The position numbers were made by a program, and so were the translations under genes. The notes under the pieces were generated by a model that worked only from the letters and a program-made list of their open reading frames with translations, had not been told where the DNA came from and did no database searches. 64,000 nucleotides of DNA from Certhia americana (lineage: Eukaryota > Chordata > Aves > Passeriformes > Certhiidae). The stretch lies in contig CM031879.1 of the NCBI GenBank assembly GCA_018697195.1, forward strand, positions 42,457,378 through 42,521,377. The letters run 5' to 3'. Shown piece after piece: positions 9,606 to 24,336 of this stretch; positions within the stretch are counted from its first letter, which is position 1, and each line of letters begins with the position of its first letter.

Positions 9606-12600
9606 CATAGAAAGATGGTGGAGAGTTAGTATTTCCATAATCCTTTAGAAACTGTGAGAGAAACAACTTGCCTCAGACATCACCAGAAATGTGTGTAAGG
9701 ACCAGGAAGACAATTTCCATTTTCAGAGTATTATGGCTGTGTCTATGTTTAAAACTAAGTTCTCAGTGCTCTGGAGCATGCCTCTGGCACAAGCAAGGTG
9801 GTCTCAGGTGCCCAAGGCAGAGAGTACCAACACACTCAGGGCAGTTGTGCACCTGCAAGGACTGTCAAGACAAAGCCAAGCTTTGTTGATCCCTGTATTA
9901 CCCTTCCTTTGCCTCATGCCTCTCCTGTCACCTAGAGACACAGGCTACACATGCATGGAAAATCCCTCATTATCTTGCCTACAGCAGTGGAAAGAATCCT
10001 AAAACAAGATATTAAGATCAGAAGTCCAACTTCTTTGTTTATTTATTTTTTTTTAAATTATGATGATTAAAAACTTCAAGTCTTCATCTCAGTACAAAGA
10101 CAGAGAAGCCTGGTGCAGGCTTCTTAATGGAAATACAGAGCTGAACAACATGTTTGTCAATTAGCAAACACCCCAATAAAGGGTCTGACTCTTAAAGTAA
10201 TGAAACAATTATGGTGAGATCTTATTAGTTACAACACAGTGGCATTTCCAGTCTAGGGCAAGATTCTAGGCCTGGCACAATGCATTGAACACAAAACATA
10301 ATCTAGTGGCTCTCTTTGCAGAGCCACGGCCTAATGCCTGATCCTTCTGCTGCTCTTTAAAACATGCAATTAAAAGTTATATTTATATTAAAATTAGCAA
10401 AGGTAACAGCCGCAGTTATCTACTGTCAGAATGACTGCAGGTTATTTAGCTTGGGAGTGCAAACCCTTCTTCTCCCCTCTGTGCTGATAGTAGTTCACCC
10501 TGCCCAGAAGATGGAAAGCATTACAGATGGTGCACAGGTTTTCACTTCTGGCAAGTATTGCTGGAAAACCAAAGCAGAACTCACCCTCTCTCCTATGCAC
10601 AAAGTAACTGCTTTTTTTACATGGCAAGGGCAGACCCTGACCTGTGCTAGCCTGAGAAAGTGAAGGGGATAAAATGTAGAACCAAACTTCTTAGAGAAGC
10701 AACAATATCATGTCCTCAAAGGTCAGCTCAGGTTTTCCAAATGAGATGTAGTACAATCTGTCAGCACAGGATGTAACTAAGAGTGAGGGTTCCAACTGCG
10801 AGAGGGAGCATGAGCCTTGGGGAAGAAAGCTCAACCAAGCTCAACCTTTCCTTAGGCAGCTGATGAAGGCTTCTTTGCTGAAGCAATGTGAAAAGAATCA
10901 AAAATACTGTAGGAAAATTCACAGTGAACTCAAAGTGATAAAGAATATGATCTAGCAGGTTTTCTCTCACTCTTAACATCTCTAACCTAAAATCTACAGT
11001 TTGTAAAGGCAAAAGGATCATGAAATGGAATCCAGTCTAGAAAAGACATAAGAAAGTAACCAAAATGCTTTCATCTTAGTTCCAAATTTCAAAAAAATAT
11101 GATTCTTTTTTCCCTCAGGCCACATATGCTATAATTTTCCATGTCAAGCACTTGTGGGTAGCTTTCAGCTTAGCAGTGCGTGAAAACAAGCATGTGTGGC
11201 AGAGGTTTGTCTTTAAAGGTAATGATACCCAACCCACGCCACCCCACAGAGACACACCTATCTCTAAAAGCAGTAGTCATAAAACTGAGAAAAACAGGAA
11301 GCAAGTCACTTTATATAATTTGGTATTCAAAAGAAAAAGATCCAATCAAATTTCTTCAAGGTTTTGGGTACCCTTATGTGTTAACACAGATTAAAAAACA
11401 CAAACTACACAAAACCCCCATAATCCGAGACTATTCTAGAAACAGGAGATTTTGAATGAAGTCTGAACACTTTCATAGCATCTGATATGAAATTATCTAG
11501 CATATTGATAAATTTCAAGTACAAACAGTTACTACTATCTTCTAGAAATTGTTTATCTAGAAGACACAAAAGATCAAAGGACTGTAAGGAGGGATGATCT
11601 GGAAGGATCACAAGTGTCCATACTTTTTTGTTTCCATTCTTTCAAATAATGAGAACTGCAGAGAAAATTTTTCAGGGACAAGGAATGCAAAAAAACCACT
11701 ATTATTAGCAACATCAACTAAATCCTGCTTCTCCAAAATGTGGACTCCATTCCTCTTCTCTCTTTAAGGCTCCCTGTGTAACAAATGCTACAATCAGTTG
11801 GCCACGTCATCTCAACTACATGCAACACTTCCTGAAGCCTGTAAACAAGAAGAAAGCAGTGTTTTTTATAGCTTAGGACTGGTGTAATTCCACAAGGCCT
11901 AAGTGGTTGACACCATTAGGTTTTTCATTTTCCAGAAAACAGCTACATATGCAAGTGGGTGTCAGAGGTGGAAATTTCATCATTTCAGTCTTACCTACTT
12001 TTTTCCTGTCCTGACTCAAAAAAAAAAAAAAAAAAAAAGAGCATTCTTCCTCAGGAGTGTAAGATCATCTTATCCAATTCTCTCTCACAGGGAGATGCCA
12101 CCAGCTAGGACACAGTTATGCATAGGTGCTTCCCTAAATACTCAAAGCAGCCAGCAATGAAGGCAGCAAGAAACTACTGTGGTGAAAGCCCTGTTTAAGC
12201 ACTCACATTTATCTGCCAGAGGATTATTTTCTTTTTCTCAAATATTTTCTGACAAGGCTAAAAATATTTTAGCGATGAAAGCCATTAATAATGAATTGTG
12301 TTGTGGGATTTGGTGTCACATTAACTGTATAAAGAAACAACAAAGCACAACAAAGGTCTGGATAACACTGCATCCCCTGTTGAACTCAAAATAACACCGA
12401 ACTAACACGACAAGGATTCACATTCAGCTCGGTGCTGAGGCAGCCTATTGGCCTTTCTGACAAAAAAACTGCTCCATTTTTTGGTGTTTTCCTATTCACT
12501 GAAGCACAGACATTTTAGGTCAGCAAACCCCTCAACACACAGCTCTGATCTCCTGCACCATATGGTACACAGAAGTCATTCAGGAATCCCTGCAGTGGAG

Positions 12601-13131
12601 AGAGAATTTCTTCTGAGCTTCACAAACAAACACTGACCTCAGGAGTTTATAGAAGAAACAAATCCCAGGCCTGGTTATGATTTGCACTAAGACTGGCCAC
12701 CATTCAGGATTTTTTTTTTACCCCACTAGGACAGACTGAAGATCAAGAATCAAGTCCTGTCCTTCCCAGGCAGGCAGCTCATGCTCTGTGTCCCAACCTC
12801 TTACTCTCTTAAATATAATTCACTCTTCAACACAGATTCTCCAAGGGGCATAAGTGCAAAGAGAAGGTAAAATTTCCAGTATGTTGCTATTTGTGACTTA
12901 AATCATTACATGAATCTCAATTTTGAGTATTAGAAAGCTAGAGAATAACCCAGCTTACTTGTATCTCCCACAGAGGTATGAACAGATGTATAGTTTCATG
13001 GACAAGGCTAAGAAAGAACTGAGACCTTGCAGCATTCCTTCTTGTAGGGCAGATGTAGGAGAGCCCACATCATCCACAGTGCTGGACAAAGACCCTACTT
13101 ACTACAGGTGCAGTGCACTACCTCTACTCTT
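9606..13131. other. No gene seen; one 21-base A run at 12,018-12,038
   Basis: Frames of up to about 100 codons are scattered on both strands without paired splice sites or recognisable domains. The A run has no clear retrocopy structure beside it. Confidence 0.5.
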
Positions 13132-13340
13132 AGAATCAGAGAATCATTTTGGCTGGAAAAGACCTCCAAGACTATCAAGTGCAATCATCACTCTGACACC
13201 GTCAAGTCCACCTGTCCCTAAGAGCCACATCTACACATTTGTTTAAATACCTTCAGGGATGATGAGTCAACCACTTCTCTGGGCAGCCTGTGCCAGTGCT
13301 TGACAACCCTGATGCAACTTGAAGCAATTTCCTCTTATAC
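13132..13340 (-). mobile_element. CR1 LINE 3' fragment
   Basis: It begins AGAATCAGAGAATCATTTTG (reverse complement of the CR1 octamer end), then GGCTGGAAAAGACCTCCAAG, GAGCCACATCTACAC and TTCAGGGATGATGAGTCAAC, and trails off after CAATTTCCTCTTATAC. It is a short, 5'-truncated copy in the same orientation as the one at 3.1 kb. Confidence 0.9.
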
Positions 13341-15390
13341 AGATGGGGGATCTCCATATACATGAGTGGATACAACATGGAAGGCAAGCCCAAGTCTCAC
13401 TTTGTTCCAGCCCACAGGCACACACAGAGAAAACTACTAAACCAGACCATACCAACATCTTCTGGAACTGACCTCCCGATTATTCCTACCTGATACACTG
13501 AATAAGAATGAAAGTCACCTGAAGAGGAGCTGGCTTAATATATTAAAGCCCATGCATTTAATCCCTGAGTGCCTATCTTCAAAAGAAGGGCATGATGATA
13601 CATTCTTTTGTGTAACCTGAGCTTTCTGCAGTTTTTTGACAGGATCACCTGGTCCTGTCAGACACTGTCCTGCGTGGCACCATAGGAGAGCTGCATTTGA
13701 AGAAATAGAAGTGGAGGAAAAAGTGCAAAATACCATTATAGTGTACTCAACAAACACAACAGTAATTAAATACCCCAGTTTATGAAAGAGGATAGATGAA
13801 CCAACAAAAATTAGTTTGTCTAGGATCTGTCTTTGGTCCTCTCTACCTGCGTGCTCTTAAGTAAAGCACAGCACTGTATTCCAGGGACAGATCCCACCAG
13901 ACTCCAAACTGTACAGACACTGCTCAGCCCCAGACTGTCAGAAGCAACATATACTTTGCTAACATATTGACACAGACTAATGACAGCAATATCTAACAGG
14001 GAGGAAATGTTCCCTGAGGATCCACCATAGAACAGAGAAGAGTTAAAGCATTAGCAGGAGGCCTTCTTTCAAAGTACCCCAGAGGTGCCTGGGGTTTTCA
14101 ACAACGAGCTGGAGCTTGATGCTTAGCTACCAATAATAAGAAAAATATCCTGCAGTCCCAGAAGAAAACCAGTCATACATATTCCCTTTACTTTATCATT
14201 TAAGCTATCTTGAGTGTGTTTTTTTACACACTTTAAAGGCTATAAACCATCTTCTTTTAAACAGACTGCAAATTGTCTTATTTGCATCATTACATGGTGG
14301 CTTTTGTACGTTTAAAATCCTTCAATTGCCATTGGCTATTAGGTGACTGACCTGGGCTGTCCCTGTTTAAGATTCAAACATCTGTAGTTAGGCAAGGAGT
14401 ACCCTGGGCCAGGCAGTCAGTCCCAAAGTATACCAAAATAGAGCAGGAAGACCCACTGAGCTGCCCAACTCCCAACATTGTGCTACTTAGTACATTAGAA
14501 AAAACCCCAACCAACAATAACCCAAAAAACAAACAAACAAACAAACAAACCCCAAAAAACCATGACCAAAAATACATTTAAAAAAATTATTTTGCTTGTC
14601 TGTTTTCTACTTCTGGTATTGTTTTCCAGTTCAGTTTTCCCAACTCTTACACACATATTGTCAGTTCTTTTCTGTCCTCTCTATGTATATGCTGCTCATG
14701 TAAACCCTTCCTATCCCTACTTAAGTTTGCTTTACAAAAGTCAGCCTTCCCCTAGCCACAAAATATATTTCTTACAGATGATCACACAGTCAGGAGATAA
14801 TTATGAGAAATGAAACTTGTTCCATTTTCAGGTCATGTCTTCTATTCTGCAGAACAACTGCACCATTGAAATGGCTGGTTATTGCATTCTCAACCACTAT
14901 TCAAAATCTAAAAGTCACTTAATCCAGAAGAAAGTCTTATTTTGAAGAAATTTTCTGTTGCCTCCTCTTACAGTCAATACAATGAGAATACACTTATGGT
15001 ATAGAGTATCCTGGCTATTATATCAGAAAAGAAAATCATATGACTTTTAAAGAAAGGAAGATGATGACTTTTTGTGACTAAATTTGCTTTAAAAATTAAT
15101 ACTCGCTAAAACAGGAAAAGACTGTTCATAAACTTATACAACTAATTTATACCACTGAATTCTGTATGTGAGTATTTGAGTCAGCAACAGTCAAGGTGAT
15201 ATCCTAACCAACTTTTCACAAGCATATATTAAAGTCATACGCTGAATCAACTGCTAACTTGACTAATGAAAACTAAAACTAGGCCCTGCAAAACAAGGAA
15301 TGAGTGAAGAACATGACAAATATATTTGGAACACTGCTGATGCAAGTCTTTCCCTGTTTTTCCAAAATGAAGGATAATTGTAAGTTATGT
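13341..15390. other. No gene seen; (CAAA)n and A/C-rich patch at 14,497-14,562
   Basis: The patch has about five CAAA units between runs of AACCCC-like sequence. Nothing else is supportable. Confidence 0.55.
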
Positions 15391-15452
15391 AGAATCACAG
15401 AATATCCAGTTGGTAGAGACCCAAAAATATCATCGACTCCAACTCCCTGCTC
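15391..15452 (-). mobile_element. Very short CR1 3'-end fragment of a second subfamily
   Basis: AGAATCACAGAATATCCAGT, TGGTAGAGACCC, ATCATCGACTCCAACTCC match the reverse-complement 3' end of the CR1 group whose terminus reads GAGTTGGACTCGATGATC in sense. Similarity stops after about 60 bp. Confidence 0.75.
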
Positions 15453-18400
15453 TTTGTATGACTACTCAACACGGAACTACATGACTACAATGGTGCTTAC
15501 AGTAAAAGCTGCAAACAAGAACTACAAAAATACTGATTAATGTATTTTCTGATCTTTCATAAATTTCAAAAGTACAACTCCAGTAAATACCGCTGTTATC
15601 ACATACAGCTCATGTAATCTAATTAATCACTGGTAGTTACTACTGCCAAACTCTTGACATTTAGGATACAAACACTCTATCCTATGTTAACAGTCACCTC
15701 TGCAGGCTGACTATTACTTGCTTAGCATATGCACAGCACAGCTTGTTGTTGTGGAAGTGAGAGGGCAGGAGACGTAATTCGAACTACAGCGCTTGAGCAT
15801 CTGGTGAACATCTTGACTCATAGATTGCAACCACAGCTGCCCACGTAGTCCAGGCTGGAAAAGCAAATAATAGCACTATCTAAATGCAGTTACGTTGTAC
15901 TCAGGAAGCCTTCTCTAAGCAATCAAAAATGATAAATTTTTCCCAACAAGGTGAGAAGGGTTAAGCAGGTACCATTAACATGGAGATGTAGATGGTTTCT
16001 GCCTTCCTGTAGCAGCTGTAGGAGTTATCCCTGGAGAGAAGTGAAAGCGTAAGCTGAGCAGCAAGGACCTCGACAACACTGAAGTCAGACTAGAAGGCTG
16101 TTTCTATTTCTATAAGTGCAACCAGCAGTTGTCTGTCTGCTAAAGATAGCCTGAGAGCCTTCCTCAAAACTAGATGACTCCTCCTCTTGCATGACTGCAA
16201 AGGCACTTGCACAGCATGAGCATGCACTCACCCTGCCTGTCTAGGATGGGCAGAAAGTGCAGGAGGGCATGAGGTGCTTACAGTGTTTCTGAAGGCTGTT
16301 TTTTCTGACCAAAGACACATGAGCAATGTTTCCAGGATGGATTTTAATAGCTGAATATTACTGAACAGGCTGGAGACTGCAGGAACTAGAAGCTGCAAGG
16401 AGGACCTAGGTTTGCTCTTTTTCCAGTTATGTACTTTTTCTTTATAAACTACATTAAAATCCTATAAAAAGATGTAAACTGGTTTGACTTTTCATTGCAA
16501 GGTTACTAAGCCAAATAAAAGAAAAATAAAGCCTTTGTTCCTCCTGGAACTAAGTCACACACAATCAGGCTTAAAGTTGAACAGACAGGAGTGCTTGCAT
16601 ATTGGAAATGCCTAAAGCTCTCCCATGTTTTGTTCTCAGGCTAACAGAATCACCAAAAGAATAAAGCAAATAATTTTATTAATGCATTTTTTGATCAAAC
16701 AAAAGAGTAAAGCAATCTTCATTGCTTCTGCACTGCAGAGCAAACTTTACTGAAGAAGTGCAACCACCAGCTCATCTTTTTTGATTTTTTTATAGTGCTA
16801 ATTTTCCAAAATATTCTAGATCTATTATTCACAGCCAGTTCATTCCTGCTGTCCGCATTAGCTGCATCTGAGAGGTGCTGCGGTTGCATGAGCTGACCCA
16901 TGAAGATGCAGCACTTGCTTACCACACTAAGTGCAAGGCTCGTGCTGCCTCCTAACTCACACCCCTCTTCTGTCAGGTCCCTCTGCCATATTTGACACTT
17001 GTACTGTACACAAATCATTGGTGTGATACATGGTCTCCTCAAGCCATCAAATCCAACACAAGAGGTCATGAAGCAGGAGAGGGGGCTGCAGCACTATCTC
17101 CTAGCTGAGGATATTTCAGATGGTGACACTTCCCTCTGCTAGGTCCCACTACCTAACTCACAAATATGTATTAGGGCTATGACTGTTCCCTGTTGTTTTG
17201 ATAAGTGGCCCCCTGTATCAACCAACATAAGCTGTCTCTTGACTGGGAAAAAACAATGCTGTGGTTTTTGACAGCTCCTAGTACTTCCCATGCTCCCATG
17301 TTTAGCTGTCCTTTATTCACTGCAGCCTGCAGAGGCACCTCAAAAAGGTACGAGTTTGTCTTCACCTACCTCCTCCCTCACACCATGATCCTGGTAGATT
17401 TGGGCGAGTCTGCTGTAGGAGTCACAGCAGGAAGAGACACAGGAGGGAGTGCCTGTTTTCCTCTAGCACCACCTCTGCTCTCATAAAAGCAGGCACACTG
17501 AGAAGGGAGATGTCCAGACAAACCTCCAGAGAGTAAAGTCTCTTCTGTAGTTACACGTAAGTGAGTTAAGCCCCCTGCCCCTCCTGAGGTTACTGGGAGT
17601 TCTTGCTTGTGATTTCCAGCATTTGGATCTTATCTCGTTTAGGGAGGGTCAACTAGCTGTTAGATAATCACTCCTTTTTCAACACAAAATGGAAACCCTG
17701 GAGCACATAAAATTTTTACATTTTTTTGTTATTTAATACTCTCTAACATTCAAAAGGAATTAGATAACAGCTATAATGGCCCCACCTACTCTTGATCCTT
17801 TCTGCTGCCAGAATGTTTTCTGTAATAAATCATGCGAGTGCTACATTATTCCAAAGCTAAAAATAGGGCAGAATCAGGAGGCGGCACAGAGCTCTGAATA
17901 CAGAATACAGAGTCGTATTTGATAACATCTGCACTCAGTCTGATTTTAAGCTTCCTCAGGTTAGGATAATGAACTCAAATGAGAGGGGAAAGGTTCATGG
18001 GGTGATTACAGCACAGGCTGGCTTTTAAGCCGTTTTTCTTTCAACTTCACTTTCATCACATTTTGATTTAGATTGGGTTAGCTCCTAGAAAGGGTTCTGC
18101 TTAACAGAATACATTGAAAGCATTCTTTACAGCTCCCCAAATCCAAGACAGTTGTTGAAGTGTGTTGAGAGAGTGCAGGTGAATAGCAGGATGCAATATA
18201 ATTTTTCCTCAAATCAGAGGGATGAGGAGAAAGGCCTGGAGAGAGAGCTTCTGAAAAAACAGTCCCACTGGCTGTACTGAGGCTAAAATACTGATTTAGA
18301 CCTTAAAGTCAGTAACAAGCACTGATCACAGAAGAGGACTTGATAAGGCAGCTCATTCTAACTAAAGGCAGACACATTATTCCAGTTGCCCATTATTCCA

Positions 18401-21400
18401 AAGCCTGTTCCCAAGCATCTTCATGTAAGTAATGGCTATCCATCCTGAATAAGTAATCAGGCTAAATGTGACACCCACTGCCTTTGCCATGCTAACCTAA
18501 AGTATCATCTGAGCTTCTACTAGGTTAGTGGTGGAACTCAACTCTCCAAAGCTTATTCCTTAGGAGAGGTTTTAACATCTGCTAGGGAAAAGGCTGGCAA
18601 CTGCCATAAGCAGCAATTTTAGTCTTTAGGCTTTAAGAACAGTTTTAGCTAAAATAGCTGAATCTTTTATATGGCTAAACATGTACTTGGTAAGCTATCT
18701 CTAGTTTAGAATGGAAAAAAACAGTTTCACCTATTGACAATGAAAAACTTTTGGGACAGATTCATACCAGGAAACTAGTAAACCAGGAAAATAATAAAAC
18801 AAATGAAGAGGTCTTTCTCCCCAAAGTAGTCCTAACATCTAGGAACTGAACTTCAGTGAGAGCTGAAATTCACAGAGAGCTAATGAAAGTACAGCTGCAG
18901 GCTGTTAGTCCAGGAAGTTTCAACACCCACTGCTGCTGGAAAGCACATGGACCAGCTCACAAATTTCTGGCAGGTTTTTACTGCTGCACATTTACCCTGT
19001 CAATAACCTTCTGTGATGCAAAAACATCTTAAGGATTCTTTCCATATCCAGATGGTGTTGTTCTTTCCAGGCCAGTCTGCTAGATATCTGATTTGAAGAT
19101 AGCCCAGCAGGCTACTTAGTTCTTCCCCTCAGATGACTCCACATTTTCTTCTGTGATTGATTTACTGGAACAAGAAACAATAAAAAGCAAAACTCAAATC
19201 ACTACTTACGGATGTGCACAAACTGCAATTATACTGAGAAATCAAATGGAGCCACCTCACTGAAAACTGATCAAATACATGAGCACCTCTTCTAAAAACA
19301 GAAGAGTAAAAAGAACAAATAATGACGGACATGATTTGAATTAATGAATATTAAGGCCAGCAAGACTATTATATCCATCAGCCAGTCTGAACTGCAGAAT
19401 AGCAGCCAAAGTAAACCTCAAAAATAACTTGGTGGAAACAGAAAAGTTCTAAGTCTATACACAGGCATTCATTAAGCACGTTCATTTAGTCCTTTTATCA
19501 TCCTGCACCATTCCAGTTTTATTATTTATTACAGATACAGCAAAGGAGGATGATTTTGTTGTGCCTTTCTCTGCATGCTTTAAAAGCAGATTTACAGATT
19601 TTTAATCTGCTTTCTGAGGGCATTGCTTGGTATTCTGACCACAAACCTGCACTAAACCATAGCTCCCTAAATGAGAAAAATTTGAGGGACAGGTAAAACA
19701 TACCAGTAGTGTTTAGCTCACCAGTACCTTCAATGTGTTTTCCACTTCATTAAGTTTCTCTTTTTAGGAATAATTTTAGCTGTTTCCCTGTAAATACATT
19801 CTTTGCACTGTTTTCTGTCAGATGCATATTAACACTGCAGAACACTCTCTCTCTTAAACACTTAAGATAACTGCCAGTTAATACCAAAGCATAGGCATCA
19901 ATGATAGCATCACAGTGTTCTTCATTTTCCTCATTCAGAACTTATATCTATTACCAGTAGGCAACCTTAAGAAATGTAACTCAAAAAATCCCACCCGAAC
20001 TTAAAACCTATCTTTGACTTCTAACATGTAGCAATATTGCACATATATAGCAAATTAAATCAATGTCTTCCTTCAGTCACTGATAAGCCGAGGAGTAGTT
20101 CTTCAGTCTTAAACCCATTGGGCTTGAAGCCAGACCCAAAATATGCTTTGAACCTGGAAGGGCAGAAAACTGCAGGGACTAGAAAAGTTCCAGGCATGAA
20201 CATTGCCCTGGCTACTAGGGTAGAAATAGGAGATGCAAAACCAAAATGATACTACAGGGTCTGATACTCTGCTCTTACCTCAGTTGCAGGCTGTTGAGTG
20301 GCCAAATACCATTTCTAATAAACACCACAGTCATGAAGACTGTATAAAGGCCCTGGAGATTTTGCAGGCTCCATTCACAGAGGCTAGAAGAGCTCTACAG
20401 CTATTAAATCATGAAAAAATGATCCAACAGAACAAATTCCCTAACTGATCCCAAGTTTTACACACAGTTCTCAAGGTAAAAATCAATACAAATGGTCAAG
20501 TTCTTGAACTAGACTTAAAAAAAAAAAAAAAATTCTTTTATTTACTTCTGGTGCAGGAAGAACATCAGTCTGTAAGAAAGATCTCTGCTAGGAGGGAAGA
20601 ATTGCTCCTGATTTTTTTTCCTGTCAGGAAGTATTGGGTTTTTAATGCATGAGGTGGTTAAAAGGGCAAGGGTGGAAATGGTATGTGTGTGTGTTGAATC
20701 ATGAACTCAGGCACGTACATAAAATCCAGAGACAAGAGAAAGATTAAACACCATCTTTATTTGGGCATCTTTTGCAAAATATATCCTTCACCTGAGGATA
20801 TTTTTTAATAAAATATGACTGTTATCTCCATACTGTGGATGTCTGAGCTCTTATCCTAAAAAGAATTGAACAGTTTCTCTCCAGTTCAGGAAATTTAATA
20901 TTATTAAGTGACTGCAAAGCGATGTACAACATTCATAAACAAGTCAGGAAGACTGCAGGCTAACACTGGCACTGTCAACTTGTATAATAAAAGGCGAGAT
21001 TAAGGTTGTTGCCTAAATTGCACTTGTGGAATCGATTTCTTTGGAATACTGAAGAATTGAACATAATGATGCTTTCATTCAATTTAAACGCTAACAAAAA
21101 TTAACATTTGAACTTCTAGATAAGCAGCCAGGAATTACTTCCCCTGCTTATAGTACATTGCCCATACTCTTGCTATAAATAAGTAGCCTAATAACATCCA
21201 AACAATCCAATCAGTCAAGACAGGGACACAAAACTAATGGCCACACTGGCCATTTTACCATGCCAGAAGTTAATTAGCAGTATTAACATTCAAGTTTTGA
21301 GACCAAAACCAAGGCTGGTTTTAATGGCTATAGAAAGTACAAGGCTGCAGAGAAAGGCTAGTCAAAGCAGTATTTTTTAAAAACTAAGAATCCCCAGGAC

Positions 21401-24290
21401 TGAAGGAAGACCTTGCTTTAAGAAAACAACCAGGAGTCGTTAGACTGTATGCTTTTAAAGCTTTTTTTCTTTGGTTTATGGGTCTCAATACTAATATTAT
21501 CCCAGAGACTGAGAAACTAGAAATGGTATTTAAATTCAAGAAGCAACTGTTACCATTTCAAATCAAGACCCTTTAAACCAGTAGCATGTACTGAGCATGT
21601 GAGTGTATGCTGCTAGTAATATATGCAACTTTTTGAGCTAATATTTTATTTAATATTCATATAGTGTTTACCAAGGGAAAAAGTTAAATCCTTTAAGAAA
21701 GTTGCTGCATTTAGTATTTCCCATAACACAGTATGGTTTACTGACATATCTCCAGGAGGCTGTAGGAGGCAAAAAGCAGCCTCCATCCCTCCAAGTGTGA
21801 GCTGCAATACTGCCAGCTCCTAGCAAGGAGCAGAGGAGGCAGCTACCTGCCATCCCATCTCTGCAAAGTGGACCCAGCCTCAAGAAATAAGGAGGGCAAA
21901 TCTTGTAAGAAGCAAGCCCTAGGGGGTCACCAAAAAAGAGAGTCACCTTTAATTCTATTCCTAGACCTTACTGTTCCTCTGGGCTTTTCTGGTCTCCTCA
22001 AACCGATTTTTCCAGCTCAGCAGGGATGGAGGCCAGCACCATGGCAGGCTTCAGTCACAAACTTCTGCTGGAAGGCTACAGGAGGTGATGTTCCCCCTCC
22101 TGCCTACACGTGGGCTGGCTTTCATCCAAATCAATATCAAACACACTCACAGAAGTGACATTGTGACTGGACCAAGACAAAGAACTCAGCAGTCAGCTCA
22201 GACAGCTCCATGTCTGCCGAAAGATCTGGTGGAATCTTCTTCACTGATCCAAAGGAGCAGCCCTTAGTAGCAAGCTCTGTAACAGCCAACAAAGAAATCT
22301 AGCTAGAAAAATTGAATGGGAGATCCAGTGATCAAGTTGAGACTGGGTTTTCTCTCGGTTTGGAAAATTCCAACAAGACCACTTTATGTAGATACCAGTT
22401 AAACCCTAACTTGGGCTATCAAAAAAATCCTCTATATTCTGGGCAAAGAGAAATGAGTTGTCATTTTAAAACTTCAGATTCTTTGGAGTGAATTTGGGCT
22501 GATGTATCTCAATCTCCCAGTAGTAACAGCTACAGGCAGATCAATGCTTTAGTGTCAGAGAGGACTGCTTTCTAACTCTCACTGTTTTGGGGACTACCAC
22601 AATATCCACTGCCATAGTAATTCTCTAAATAAAGAACAGTATATTCAGCAGTGATTATTGCAAGGTAGTCTGACAGAAATTTTCCATCAGAATTATAGAC
22701 AACACAGTGTCTGTAAAAATGCTGTTAAAATAGAAATTAAATAGATGATAGTTACTTCCACAAAAGAGACAGACTCTGCTTGGGAACTTCCATTCAGTGG
22801 AAAATTTTGTCTTTGTGAGAGCAACAAATAATGCTGACTGATCAGGGATTGCCTGGCCCTCTTGAATGCTAGTTCACAGGAAACATGGAAACAGGAGAGG
22901 AAATGAGCTCTCTCTTTGTACACCCAGAAGGTTACAGAGTGTTAGGAAAGAACTAATGTGGATTTATTGGAGACAGATTGTGCCACTCTACCTCCTATGA
23001 CAGGATAAAAGACCCTTCTGTAAGACAGAAGTAGGATATGGTCTACATCTTCAATGAACACACAGCTTTTATGCTCTTTCACAATAGAAAACCATAATGT
23101 CCTTCTCAGAGTTTTGCTACCAAACAGAAAGGCTGTATTGTGTGATACTCACTTGGGCTCGACTGAGACAGCAAGACAGAGAACACGGATTTTCTATGCA
23201 CAGCACAGACATCTGGAAGGGACTACCAGTACATGGGAGAATGGACTTAGAAGTACAAATTGACTAGAATGGGCTTGAAATAAGAGGATAATACCATATG
23301 AACATACCGTATGTGTAACGTATCATTTGCACAAATGCAATGTGGGAAATGTGTGGATGTGGAGATTAGATATCAAAAATACATGTCTGTGTCATGCTGT
23401 TGGGAAAACAAATGACAGACAAAGAATGACTCTAAAAGAAACTTCACCTTGGAATCTATAGATATTTGTTTCACCTGTAGATATTGATGCTTCAGCAAGA
23501 GTACTGCACCAAGGCTGGGCACTATACTTCTCTGAAAACACTACAGCAGGGTGCACAAAAAAGAACCCTGACAATTAAATGTAATGAGAGAAATAATGGG
23601 TCATTGCATTTAGTTCAGGACTTTTATGCTTCAGTTCTCTGCTACTGCTCAGGATCCCTCACCATGTCATATCTTCCACATGATTTCCATTCACATTACT
23701 CATCCTGCATCATAGATGGGTCAGATGAGATCTTCCATATTGCAGCAAGGGAAATTTTGTTTTATAGAAATACCAATTCCTTTAACAATCATATAGCACT
23801 ACTCTTGTGGGGAAATGCAAGTTATAAATGGGACAGCCAGCATCAGAACTAGAACTGAGGTGCAGGGTTCAAATCACCCCACTGAAAGCACAGCTAGTTT
23901 CCTTCTTGCTTGCACCATTTATTTCAAGGTATAGGCAGAACAAAGGGGAGGCTGTGACCTTCAAGGCATTCCCTCTGTCCCACATGACTTGAATGATACA
24001 GAAAGGACAGAGGCACAGCAGTGGTTCAGTAACATTACAACTTCTACTGTAAAGTAACAGGGAGAAAAAAAAAATCAGTTAAGAGGGAAAAGGAGAGGCA
24101 AGAGTTGCATACTCACAGAGACAGTGCAAAAAAAGCCAGTGGCAGGAGAAAGTCCCTGCTAATTAAAGAACTCCTGGCACCCTAAGTCCTGGAGGTCCAC
24201 ATGTCTCATGGGTAACTCCAGCAGCCAAAAGGGCTCCACAGAATAAAAGCACATCTTCCTTTTAGTATATGACCAAAACATACAAAAAAC

Positions 24291-24291
<1 letters not shown>
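15453..24291. other. No gene seen over about 8.8 kb; 16-base A run at 20,517-20,532
   Basis: Minus-strand donors GTAAGT at 19,206 and GTAAGA at 20,271 follow short open readings (16 and about 40 codons), but the upstream acceptors are uncertain, so neither is called. Open frames of 116 codons (16,719-17,069, minus) and 122 codons (23,484-23,852, plus) show no motif or splice context. Confidence 0.45.

Positions 24292-24334
<43 letters not shown>
24242..24334 (+). repeat. 43-base A run with an AATAAA about 45 bp upstream
   Basis: An uninterrupted A43 spans 24,292-24,334. An AATAAA lies at 24,242-24,247. Together they resemble the tail of a reverse-transcribed RNA, but I could not recognise a parent gene in the sequence before it or find clear target-site duplications. 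A plain simple-repeat expansion is equally possible. Confidence 0.55.
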
Positions 24335-24336
<2 letters not shown>

